Positions 56,802 to 64,000 of a DNA stretch of 64,000 nucleotides are shown here, one piece after another (the first letter of the stretch is position 1; each line of letters opens with the position of its first letter). Source of the DNA: an uncultured Candidatus Entotheonella sp. (lineage in GTDB: Bacteria; Tectomicrobia; Entotheonellia; Entotheonellales; Entotheonellaceae); contig OY282375.1 in assembly GCA_958295825.1 (NCBI GenBank), positions 1,349,489 through 1,413,488 on the forward strand, in the 5' to 3' direction. The translations under genes and the position numbers were made by a program. The notes beneath the pieces were generated by a model. It worked only from the letters and a program-made list of their open reading frames with translations. It was not told the origin of the DNA and searched no databases.

Positions 56802-57849
56802 AGGCCGGCATCACGTCGTGCGTCAGGATGCGCAGGCTTTCTTGCACCCGATCCGCCGACAGCAACCCACCGGCGTTCAGCTCGGCAACGACGCCGTCTA
56901 AACCCAATTCCTCCTGTAACTGCTGCAGCCGATCTTGCAGGCCTTGCGCGCTGCCGAACGCCACCTTGGTGGCCAGAATCTCCTCATACGACAGAGAAGC
57001 CAGGCGCTCTGCAGTGCTTTGCTGCGAGCGCGCGCCCGCGTCGCTTGGCCGGCGCCTCGCGGCATCCTGGGCCACGATGCTACTCTGGCGGGAGATGTAA
57101 TACGTGATGCTTTCGCGGGGCTCGTCAATCGCCGCGCGCTCCGAGGCGGCCGCGTAGATGGGAATACGCAAATACACGTCCCCGTCACCAGCGTGACCGG
57201 CCTCGCGCCAAGCCTTGCGGTATGCCTGCAAGTGGGTCCGCAATTCCGCAATGTCCATGCCGCGCAGGCCGACGAAAACCGGATACCCCAGACGCCCCAC
57301 CTCGGGGAAGGTTGCCGCCGTCGTGGCGGCCATGCGCAGCGGCGGGTGCGGCAGTTGGTAGGGGCGTGGCGATACGGTAGCGTCTTCCACCGTGAAGTAT
57401 TCGCCGTGGTAAGAGAACGTCTCGCCCTTCCAGGCTTGCAAAATGATCGCCAAGCCCTCGCGGAAACGGCCCTGGCTCTCGCTGTACGGGGTGCGGTAGA
57501 TGTCGTAGGAACGCACAAAGCCGCTGCGCCCAACGCCGAAATCGAAGCGGCCCTTGCTGATGTGGTCCACGGTCGCCACTTCCTCGGCGACCCGCAGCGG
57601 GTTGTTCAGCGGCAAAACGTAGACGGCCATGCCGACGCGCAAGCGGGTGGTGCGAGAAGCAATGGCGCCCGCGACGACAATCGGCGAGGACAGCACGGAA
57701 CGCACCGGATTGAAATGGAATTCTGCCAGCCACACGCCGTCGAGGCCCCACGATTCGGCCGCCGCTACAAAATCGAATCCCTCGCGGAACGTGTCGGTCT
57801 GGCTGCTGCCCTGGCGGCTGCCAAACTCCATAAAGGCGCCAAAATCCAA
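56794..57849 (-). CDS. Luciferase-like (LLM class) flavin-dependent oxidoreductase
   Basis: 351 residues from a TTG at 57849 with GGAGAG six bases upstream. A GTG at 57879 would sit in a hairpin stem and is less likely. Bacterial-luciferase fold: LDFGAFMEFGSRQG, LDGVWLAEFHFNPVRSVLSSP, NNPLRVAEEVATVDHISKGRFDFGVGRSGF. FVRSYDIYRTPYSESQGRFREGL is a usual substrate loop. Co-directional with the intradiol dioxygenase upstream, so possibly a monooxygenase of the same aromatic pathway. Confidence 0.85.
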   Translation of the reverse strand: MDFGAFMEFGSRQGSSQTDTFREGFDFVAAAESWGLDGVWLAEFHFNPVRSVLSSPIVVAGAIASRTTRLRVGMAVYVLPLNNPLRVAEEVATVDHISKGRFDFGVGRSGFVRSYDIYRTPYSESQGRFREGLAIILQAWKGETFSYHGEYFTVEDATVSPRPYQLPHPPLRMAATTAATFPEVGRLGYPVFVGLRGMDIAELRTHLQAYRKAWREAGHAGDGDVYLRIPIYAAASERAAIDEPRESITYYISRQSSIVAQDAARRRPSDAGARSQQSTAERLASLSYEEILATKVAFGSAQGLQDRLQQLQEELGLDGVVAELNAGGLLSADRVQESLRILTHDVMPAFK

Positions 57850-57873
57850 GGATGCTCTCCTACCCCGAAACAG

Positions 57874-57913
57874 GTGCACGCGGCGAGCATCGTCGGATGC
57901 TCGCCGCGTGCAC
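57874..57913 (-). terminator. 18-bp perfect hairpin between two minus-strand genes
   Basis: Bases 57874-57891 pair perfectly with 57896-57913 around a GTCG loop. Very stable but without a following T run. It may be an intrinsic-like terminator or an mRNA-protecting hairpin that lowers expression of the flavin enzyme below that of the dioxygenase. Confidence 0.5.
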
Positions 57914-57927
57914 GCATGACACCCTCC

Positions 57928-58626
57928 CTAGCCGTCGCGCTGCAGGGAGAAACCGAACGAGCCGATGGTCAGATCGAACGCATAGTAATTCTCTTCCCCG
58001 TAACTACCGGGGCGAGTGGAGGGCTCAACGACCAGCCGCTTCTGTTCGGCCTTGGCGACGTGGCCCAGCAGGATGTCTTTGTCGTTCAGCGGCTCGCCCG
58101 CAAAGTACATCTGTGTGGTGAGGACCGGATTGAGGGCGACGACCCTGAAATGGATGTGCGGCGTGCGCATCATGCCGCCAGGAATGGGGTAGGGGCCCGG
58201 CCGGATGGTCTTGAAGGAATAGCGACCCTCCTCATCGGTGAGGAACTCGCCGGAATAGCGGAAATAGGGGTCTATCGGCGCCGGATTGGGGTCGCGGAGG
58301 TGAGCGTACCGGCCCGTGACGCAGGATTGCCAGATTTCGACGGTGGCGCCTTTCACGGGCTTGCATTCGATGTCCGTCACCTGCCCGCCGAGATAGATCA
58401 CCTCGCCGTCCGCGGCTCGCTCCGCGCCGGGGATCTGCGTCAGGTCGTTATTGTTCACCATCGGCGCCTTGCGGTCGTAGTCGTTCATGTAGAAGGGACC
58501 TTCGACCTGCTTCGGCGTGACGTCGCACACGGCGCCGCGCACGATATTGGGCGCCGCAAACACCGCGCCGGCGGCGAGGGCGTTGCGGAGCATGGTACGG
58601 CGCGACAGTTGACCACGATGAAACAT
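57928..58626 (-). CDS. Intradiol ring-cleavage dioxygenase (protocatechuate 3,4-dioxygenase type)
   Basis: 232 residues from the ATG at 58626, AAGGAGG upstream. A twin-arginine-like signal (LSRRTMLRNALAAGAVFAAPN) suggests export. Fe(III) ligands are Y107 (GRYAHL), Y146 (PGPYPIPG), H157 and H159 (PHIHF). VEGPFYMNDYDRKAP and KPVKGATVEIWQSC are family segments. Cleaves a catechol between its hydroxyls. Divergent from a dienelactone hydrolase, which acts later in the ortho pathway. Confidence 0.9.
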   Translation of the reverse strand: MFHRGQLSRRTMLRNALAAGAVFAAPNIVRGAVCDVTPKQVEGPFYMNDYDRKAPMVNNNDLTQIPGAERAADGEVIYLGGQVTDIECKPVKGATVEIWQSCVTGRYAHLRDPNPAPIDPYFRYSGEFLTDEEGRYSFKTIRPGPYPIPGGMMRTPHIHFRVVALNPVLTTQMYFAGEPLNDKDILLGHVAKAEQKRLVVEPSTRPGSYGEENYYAFDLTIGSFGFSLQRDG

Positions 58627-58821
58627 GAGAACCTCCTTGCGATTGGGAAATTCACGTTCTGAACGCAGCGCATTCGTGCCTGAATGGAACGTTAAAATAG
58701 CACACTTAGATGTTCCCACAAAGGACTTCGGCACCCTTGACCCCCGCGCCCCGTCGATGCTAGCCTGCCGCCTTGAAATACCGTCACTTATTGGCCATTT
58801 CAACCGCGAAGGAGCGCAGCC

Positions 58822-59562
58822 GTGTATCCACCCGACATCCAATCCGAAATGCTTCAGTTTTCCAGTCAGGACGGCACCCCGATCAACGCCTATTTCAGCC
58901 GCCCCGCCGAAGCCGGAACCTACCCCGGCGTCGTCGTCATCATGGAAGCCTTTGGCCTCATCGACCATATCAAGGACATCGCCCGCCGTTTCGCCGAGCA
59001 AGGCTACTTGGCCGTCGCCCCCGACATGTACACCCGCGAAGGTTCACCCGATCCCACCGTGATGGACCAGGTCTTCAAGACGATGTTCGCCGTGCCCGAC
59101 GACCAGGCCATGGCCGATCTGGAAGGCGCCATTGCGTTTCTCAAGGGCCAGTCCGACAGCAACGGCAAAGTCGGCGCCATCGGTTTTTGCTCCGGCGGCC
59201 GCTACACCCTGATGCTGGGTTGCAAGAGCACCAACCTGGACGCCGCCGTCGATTCCGCCGGGGGGTTCATCATCCAGGACGAACACACGCCTCAACGCCC
59301 CGTCTCCCCCATCGACATGCTGTCCACCCTCTCCTGCCCCCTCATGGCCCTGTTCGGCGAGGAAGACCCCAATCCCTCACCCGAGCATGCCGCCCGCATG
59401 AAAGAGGAACTCGACAAGCACGGCAAAATCTACACCTTCCACCTGTACCGCGATGCCGGCCACGCCTTCTTCGCCGATTATCGGCCCAGCTACCGCGCCG
59501 CCGCCGCTCAGGACATGTGGCACCGCGTCATGCTGTTTTACGACGAGCACCTCAGGGTATAG
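58822..59562 (+). CDS. Dienelactone hydrolase family protein
   Basis: 246 residues. Alpha/beta hydrolase with the DLH-type triad: C123 in GFCSGG, D182 in GEEDPN and H214 in DAGHAFF; E42 in VVIMEAFGL matches the helper glutamate. In the ortho pathway it opens the dienelactone to maleylacetate. Divergent from the intradiol dioxygenase with about 195 bases between, likely a shared regulatory region. A terminator follows at 59646. Confidence 0.92.
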   Translation: MYPPDIQSEMLQFSSQDGTPINAYFSRPAEAGTYPGVVVIMEAFGLIDHIKDIARRFAEQGYLAVAPDMYTREGSPDPTVMDQVFKTMFAVPDDQAMADLEGAIAFLKGQSDSNGKVGAIGFCSGGRYTLMLGCKSTNLDAAVDSAGGFIIQDEHTPQRPVSPIDMLSTLSCPLMALFGEEDPNPSPEHAARMKEELDKHGKIYTFHLYRDAGHAFFADYRPSYRAAAAQDMWHRVMLFYDEHLRV

Positions 59563-59645
59563 CTCGTGTTGGACGAATGCAGGAATCAGGCAGCCGGCAA
59601 AACCGGCCAGGTACCCCGCGCATAGCGGCGCTCAGAGCAAAATGC

Positions 59646-59672
59646 CCTTGCTTGCAGCTGCAAGGCTTTTTT
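59646..59672 (+). terminator. Rho-independent terminator after the dienelactone hydrolase gene
   Basis: CCTTGC at 59646-59651 pairs with GCAAGG at 59660-59665, followed by C and six T. It separates the hydrolase from the HNH protein gene that starts 24 bases later. Confidence 0.65.
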
Positions 59673-59695
59673 CGGGGACTGAGAGGAGTGACAAA

Positions 59696-60733
59696 ATGGA
59701 AGGAATCTCGATTCTAGTGGGACTGGGCATTATTGGCGCGATTCTCTTCTGGAAGTTGAGCGCCTCCGAATCGGCTGAGGAAAGGATGGCCAGGCTGGAT
59801 CGGCTGGATCGCGGCTACGCCGGTGGCGAGGAGCAAGAACTGCAGGCAGAGAGGGGGCTGGAGGAGCGTAGAAAAAGGGAGAAACAGGAGCAAGAACGCA
59901 CCACCAGGAAGTCCATGCTGGCCAGGCACTTCGAGCAAGAACTGCAGAAGGCCCGCGAGGAGCAAGAACTGAAGGCCCACGAAAAGATGAAGCGAATGGA
60001 AGCAGAGAGGAGGCTAGCAACAGAACAGCGAATGGAAGCAGAGAGGAGGTTGGTAAAGGAAGCAGAGAGGAGGCTGGCAGAGGAGCTAGCAACAGAACAG
60101 CGAATGGAAGCAGAGAGGAGGTTGGCAAAGGAAGCAGAGAGGAGGCTGGCAGAGGAGCTAGCAACAGAACACCGGAGAAAGGAAGAACTGAGAGAGCAAT
60201 TTCCCCGCATCATTGAGACGGCTTTCTTGGTCAAGAGTTGCCCACGTTGCCATGAGAACCAGATGGGCTTGGTCTCTATCAGCCCGAACGCAAAGTCCAT
60301 CCAGTACAGGTGCGAAATCTGCGGAAAGGTGCAACGTGCCGCTGCAGGCAGTCCGGAGGCTCTGAAGATCAAGGAACTTGTGGGAGAATACGACCTCCAG
60401 GTTGAGAGGCTCGCCGCGCATGCTAGGCTCCAGGAAAGCCTGCAAAGGCCAAGGCGGGGTGCGCAGCGAGTCCGAGTCAAAGCTGAACTGCCCCTTTATT
60501 TCGTAGTACCAGAGGCCATGATGCCTTACGAGAAGACCACAAGGGAGACGATCACCAAGGCGATGCGAACGGAAGTTTATCGGCGGGACAACGGCCAGTG
60601 CGTGGAATGTGGGAGCAAGGAGCAGCTGCATTTTGACCACATCCTGCCGGTGGCCAAAGGTGGGACTACGGCCGTTTGCAACCTCCAGTTGCTTTGCCAG
60701 TCGTGCAACTTGGCGAAGGGCGCGAGGATTTAG
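59696..60733 (+). CDS. Membrane-anchored coiled-coil protein with zinc ribbon and HNH endonuclease domain
   Basis: 345 residues from the ATG at 59696 (GAGAGGAG upstream). One N-terminal membrane helix (ISILVGLGIIGAILFWKL), then about 150 residues of charged coiled coil with a duplicated segment (see 60014-60171). A zinc ribbon follows (CPRCHENQ, CEICGK), then a C-terminal HNH domain (NGQCVECGSKEQLHFDHILPV, then LLCQSCNLAKGARI). The catalytic histidines and zinc cysteines are all present, so a nuclease is likely. A membrane-tethered HNH nuclease has the look of a defence protein, but none is known by name here. Confidence 0.75.
   Translation: MEGISILVGLGIIGAILFWKLSASESAEERMARLDRLDRGYAGGEEQELQAERGLEERRKREKQEQERTTRKSMLARHFEQELQKAREEQELKAHEKMKRMEAERRLATEQRMEAERRLVKEAERRLAEELATEQRMEAERRLAKEAERRLAEELATEHRRKEELREQFPRIIETAFLVKSCPRCHENQMGLVSISPNAKSIQYRCEICGKVQRAAAGSPEALKIKELVGEYDLQVERLAAHARLQESLQRPRRGAQRVRVKAELPLYFVVPEAMMPYEKTTRETITKAMRTEVYRRDNGQCVECGSKEQLHFDHILPVAKGGTTAVCNLQLLCQSCNLAKGARI
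60014..60171 (+). repeat. 72-bp tandem duplication in the coiled-coil region
   Basis: Units 60014-60085 and 60086-60157 differ at one base, and a third begins at 60158 but diverges after 14 bases. Each unit adds 24 residues of coiled coil (AERRL-type heptads) and keeps the frame, so the length of the stalk may vary. Confidence 0.9.
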
Positions 60734-60823
60734 TGGTTACTTTGGCAAATGATTCCCCTATTCTTCCCGGAGTGGTCCAGGGACGCCTGACGAGGGCCAT
60801 GCAGGACGTGTGCACAAGTCGCA

Positions 60824-62401
60824 TCAGGAACTGTACTTCGTCCCCAAGGCTTCTTCCCAGCGCAGGTAGTGCATCATATCTGCGAAGTTCCGATCGGGGC
60901 CGGACAGAACCACGTCTGTGGGCGCACTCATGACGCCGGCAAGGCCCCGCTCAACCGGCAAGGCCGCGTGCTGCCAGACGGCCATACCGCCGTCCAGCAC
61001 GGTAACGGTCTGGTAGCCCAGGTCCGTCAACGTGGCGCCCGCAAGCGTGGCTTGGCGCCCATCGTTGCAGGTTACGGCGATGGGCGTCTCGTATGAGGGA
61101 GCAAGGGAGCCGATCTGAAGCTCCAGCCAGCCACGCGGCACCCAGTTGGCGCCGGGTACGTGAGCGCCGGCAAAGTCCTGGCTGGTGTCAACGAAAATGA
61201 CCACCGGCGGCAAGTCGGCGTGCAGTTCCTGGGGCGTCACGAGACGCACCTTGTCTCGCGCCGCCGCAAGGCCGACTGGCGCTGCATCTTCCCTCCCTTG
61301 CTCCAGGGCCAAACCGCTGTCGTTCCAGGCTGTCGTTCCGCCGTCCACGACGTAGACTTCTGCAAACCCCATCTGCCGGTACCAGGAAGCGGTGCAGGTG
61401 GCGCGGGCTTTGCGGTCACAGGTAAAGACGACGGGGCAAGGTTTCACCACCGCCACGTCGTCGGCGCGCTGGACGGCTTGGCCGCCGGGGAACCACCGAA
61501 ACCCGGGGATGTGGCCGCCGGCGTACTCGGCTGTGGTCCGCACGTCGATGAAATAAAGAGGTTCCCGCTCCCGCCTGGCCATCATGGTCTGCAGCGCCGG
61601 GATATCCAGGAAACGCACGCCATCTTCGTCGGCCAATCGGGCTGCATACGCTTCCGCGGCGGCAAGCCCATCGGGCGACGGCTCGGGCAGTTCTAGCCGG
61701 TCGGCGCCGGTTTCCAGTTGATAACCGGCCAGAAGCCATCCTGCCGTGCCGTTTTTCAGGCCGTACACGTTGGACAGACCCATGCGCTGCAGCAGGCGCG
61801 TCCCAATAATGCTGCGGGTGCGTCCGGCGCAGTTCACAATGACCGTGGTACCCGCCTCCAACTGTTCGACGATGTCGGTGATGCGCAGGGGCAATTCTCC
61901 CCCAGGAACACTGCGTCCCCCAGGAATACAGAAGCGCTGGAACTCTTCAGGCGTTCGGGTGTCGAGAATCTCCAGCTTGTCCCCTCGCGCCATACGAGCC
62001 TGCAGGTCGGTTGCCTCGATTTCCGGCACGTGATGCACCACCTCCACCTTTTCCCCAAAGTCCTTGCTGGGCACGTTAGTGCCCCACTCGGTGGGGTGAC
62101 GCTCGCTCACCCAGCGGTTGATACCCCCTTGCAGGACAGCCATGTGGCTGTAACCCATGCTTTCCAGCGTCGCCGCGGCCAGCGCCGCACGGCGCCCATC
62201 ATCGTCACACACCACCACTCGAGTGCCCAGGAAGGGCACCGCGAGGGGCATGTGAAATTCGAGTTGCCGGCGCGGCAGCAGGCTCACCCCAGGAAGATGC
62301 GAGCTGTTGTACTCGCCAGGCTCTCTGACGTCAATGCAGGCGCAAGGCGTGTCACTTGCCAAAAGGTCGAGCAGGCTTGCAGGGCTGATCAGGTCTGCCA
62401 T
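60824..62401 (-). CDS. Sulfurtransferase with four rhodanese domains
   Basis: 525 residues. Four rhodanese modules, each with a cysteine in the active loop: C65 (VVCDDDGRR), C191 (VNCAGRTRS), C328 (TCDRKARAT) and C445 (TCNDGRQAT). Domains are at about 1-105, 130-235, 265-370 and 385-490. Transfers sulfane sulfur between thiol carriers. Starts 28 bases after the MoaD/ThiS-like carrier gene on the same strand, which suggests that it loads that carrier. Confidence 0.92.
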   Translation of the reverse strand: MADLISPASLLDLLASDTPCACIDVREPGEYNSSHLPGVSLLPRRQLEFHMPLAVPFLGTRVVVCDDDGRRAALAAATLESMGYSHMAVLQGGINRWVSERHPTEWGTNVPSKDFGEKVEVVHHVPEIEATDLQARMARGDKLEILDTRTPEEFQRFCIPGGRSVPGGELPLRITDIVEQLEAGTTVIVNCAGRTRSIIGTRLLQRMGLSNVYGLKNGTAGWLLAGYQLETGADRLELPEPSPDGLAAAEAYAARLADEDGVRFLDIPALQTMMARREREPLYFIDVRTTAEYAGGHIPGFRWFPGGQAVQRADDVAVVKPCPVVFTCDRKARATCTASWYRQMGFAEVYVVDGGTTAWNDSGLALEQGREDAAPVGLAAARDKVRLVTPQELHADLPPVVIFVDTSQDFAGAHVPGANWVPRGWLELQIGSLAPSYETPIAVTCNDGRQATLAGATLTDLGYQTVTVLDGGMAVWQHAALPVERGLAGVMSAPTDVVLSGPDRNFADMMHYLRWEEALGTKYSS

Positions 62402-62429
62402 GAGCGGCGACTCCTGTGGCTAAACGGTT

Positions 62430-62774
62430 TCATCCCCCGAGGTACTGGCCGATGAGGGCGATTTTGTCGGACGGTTCAATGGGGCTGTCGAGGTTGTGGG
62501 TGAGGTCGAGAACGGCGTCGTTGATGAGCACCTCGACGTGTTCGGCGAGGTCGCCGGTCATCGGGTCCCAGAGGGCTTTGTGGAGTTGCGGAAAGCGGCC
62601 GCTGAGACGGCGAAGGGCCTTGCGGACGGTGTCGTCCGTCCGCAGGGGCAGGTGGAAAACCTTACGGGTGCTGCCGTCGCCGCCGACGAATTTGGTAATC
62701 CAGGCGACGACTTCGATCTCCAACTCACCGGCGTTAACGGTAGCGACATTGCGGGGAGCATCAGGTGCCGGCAT
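62430..62774 (-). CDS. MoaD/ThiS-like ubiquitin-fold sulfur carrier
   Basis: 114 residues from the ATG at 62774. Beta-grasp pattern VVAWITKFVGGDGSTRKVFHLPLR, a VRKALRRLSGRFPQL helix, and the C-terminal SPIEPSDKIALIGQYLGG, whose final Gly-Gly is the thiocarboxylate attachment site. About 30 residues longer than classical MoaD. Start overlaps the end of the AOR-family gene by 14 bases. Probably delivers sulfur for the pterin cofactor of that enzyme; inference from order. Confidence 0.82.
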   Translation of the reverse strand: MPAPDAPRNVATVNAGELEIEVVAWITKFVGGDGSTRKVFHLPLRTDDTVRKALRRLSGRFPQLHKALWDPMTGDLAEHVEVLINDAVLDLTHNLDSPIEPSDKIALIGQYLGG

Positions 62775-64000
62775 GGGTGGCCTCCCGGGCGTCCCAGAGG
62801 TCGGCAAGGATATGCGACAGACCCAGGTCTTCCAGCGTGGCCGGGAGCGGTTTACCGGTCTGGCGGTCGTAGCCGACCATGTCGTACCAGACGTCGAGCA
62901 GGTGTTCCCAGTGCGCGCCGATGTCCTGGCCCTGGGCCGGCCCGTCGACGGGCACGGAGCCGTATCGCTTGGACGGCCTTTCCAGATCGGGCGTGATGCC
63001 GCAGCGGATGTTGAACGCTCGCATCAGCGCGGCGGTGCGTCGGCCAAACAGAAGCGCCTCGTCCTTGGTGAAATCCCAGCCGGTGGCGGCGCTCAGGGTT
63101 CGGCACAATATGGACAGCAGGGTGCGGGTCGTAAAAATGCACGTCCCCAAAGAATCCTCGAACTGTCGCCGGCCCCGCGTGCCGCCGACCATACGCGCCA
63201 CGGCGTCTGGGTCGAACGGATTGATGCGTGCCGGCTGTCCCATCTCGGTTGGCAACACCGGCGGACCGCTATCCAGGGTGCCGCCGCTGCCCGTGCAGGT
63301 ATCGAGCATTTCTTCCCAACGCGCCCGGTGATCGTGGCCGCGCGGGGTGTTGCCCGTCATCGCATAAATGGCGCACTCGGCAGCCGGGCCGCCGACCGTT
63401 TCGGATGCCCGCTTGACGCCCTCGGCCAGCACGTCGCCGAACCCTTCGCGGCGAATGATCATTTGCAGCAGCGCGTTCGCCGCCTCGGCATCGCCCCAGG
63501 TAATGGTAAGTCCGCCGAGTTGCTCCTTGGTGACGTAGCCCTTCTCCTGGCATTCGACCACCCAGCCCATGAGCCAGCCGAACTCGTTCACGTCCACGCA
63601 TGCACGGTCCACCTGCGTGTTGAGCCACGACGTCGCCACCGGATCGGTACACCCGAAAGCCCAGCCGGCCCCGGACCAGCCCTCGTATTCCGGCTCGTCG
63701 ACGATAGCGCCCTGGTGCGGTCCCGACGGCAACACCTGCGCGTGGCAGTGGTGCATGCCGCATGAATTGCACTGGTGGCCGCGATGGTCGAATCCCTCGC
63801 GCAGGCCCTGCGCCGTCCATTGGCTCATGTCCACGCCTTCGGGAACGACGTTGGTGGTGTAATTCTTGATCGGCAGCGCGCCGAGCCGCGACAGGCCGGA
63901 CACGCCGGGCAGCGTGCCGTATTCGTACAGCGACCGCGTTGACGGGTCGTATTGCAGGTCCTCGGCGATCTCCTGCGCGGCCATCCACAACCCGCGCGGG
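62761..64000 (-). CDS. Aldehyde ferredoxin oxidoreductase family protein, 5' truncated
   Basis: At least 413 residues; the frame is open to the window edge, so roughly 200 N-terminal residues are missing. Family segments: GLSRLGALPIKNYTTNVVPEG, CNSCGMHHCHAQVLPSG with iron-sulfur cysteines, GWSGAGWAFGCTDPVATSWLN, RACVDVNEFGWLMGWVVE and LAEGVKRASETVGG. These enzymes oxidise aldehydes to acids with a tungsten-bis-pterin cofactor and ferredoxin. It heads an operon with a sulfur carrier and a rhodanese. Confidence 0.87.
   Translation of the reverse strand, partial: PRGLWMAAQEIAEDLQYDPSTRSLYEYGTLPGVSGLSRLGALPIKNYTTNVVPEGVDMSQWTAQGLREGFDHRGHQCNSCGMHHCHAQVLPSGPHQGAIVDEPEYEGWSGAGWAFGCTDPVATSWLNTQVDRACVDVNEFGWLMGWVVECQEKGYVTKEQLGGLTITWGDAEAANALLQMIIRREGFGDVLAEGVKRASETVGGPAAECAIYAMTGNTPRGHDHRARWEEMLDTCTGSGGTLDSGPPVLPTEMGQPARINPFDPDAVARMVGGTRGRRQFEDSLGTCIFTTRTLLSILCRTLSAATGWDFTKDEALLFGRRTAALMRAFNIRCGITPDLERPSKRYGSVPVDGPAQGQDIGAHWEHLLDVWYDMVGYDRQTGKPLPATLEDLGLSHILADLWDAREATHAGT

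Overview
The window is a GC-rich bacterial chromosome segment with strong Shine-Dalgarno sites and a dense mix of core metabolism, catabolic enzymes, ABC importers and accessory DNA. Three Uma2-family genes, HpaB-type and luciferase-like flavin enzymes, ferredoxin-dependent oxidoreductases and a complete type III-A CRISPR-Cas locus fit a metabolically versatile environmental bacterium. I cannot assign a phylum from the sequence alone, and no rRNA or tRNA gene was recognised.

Layout. 1-4745: an aromatic-degradation cluster (HpaB-type monooxygenase cut by the window edge, extradiol dioxygenase, AhpD-like protein) interrupted by a PD-(D/E)XK nuclease gene, then ogt and a Uma2 gene. 4785-8198: an IS1595-type transposon whose two ends are matching inverted repeats. 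It carries a DNA methyltransferase/endonuclease passenger gene, and an IS5-family element has inserted inside that gene; all its genes are now broken. 8200-15060: relics of mobile DNA (integrase, IS5 remnant, plasmid partition genes, frameshifted repA) around an intact RES/Xre toxin-antitoxin pair. 15350-18430: small accessory genes (lipoprotein, possible nuclease, short membrane coiled-coil proteins). 18580-22256: a peptide-type ABC importer without ATPases. 22533-26656: HlyD-type protein, flavin oxidoreductase, CobS, Uma2.

26895-39643 is the most interesting part. cas6-cas10-csm2-csm3-csm4-csm5-cas1-cas2 lie in one operon, followed by an 18-repeat CRISPR array. Next comes a gene for an HNH-like, membrane-spanning protein, then two more copies of the same repeat (the last one degenerate), then a CARF-domain gene starting 24 bases after the final repeat. 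Everything is on the same strand. Cas10 keeps its HD and GGDD motifs, so cyclic oligoadenylate signalling to the CARF protein is expected. The membrane HNH-like protein sits where a spacer should be and is a candidate undescribed type III accessory effector. Csm4 carries an unusual cysteine-rich repeat made of four 18-bp units.

39620-64000: DUF2851 protein, AhpD-like protein, Fur-type regulator, ExoD, a malate/lactate dehydrogenase, a sugar-type ABC importer without an ATPase, a third Uma2, DAHP synthase, aconitase, the two subunits of a 2-oxoacid:ferredoxin oxidoreductase, an NRDE protein, a flavin oxidoreductase, an intradiol dioxygenase opposite a dienelactone hydrolase (ortho-cleavage logic), a membrane-anchored HNH protein, and an operon of aldehyde ferredoxin oxidoreductase (cut by the window edge), a MoaD/ThiS-like sulfur carrier and a four-domain rhodanese.
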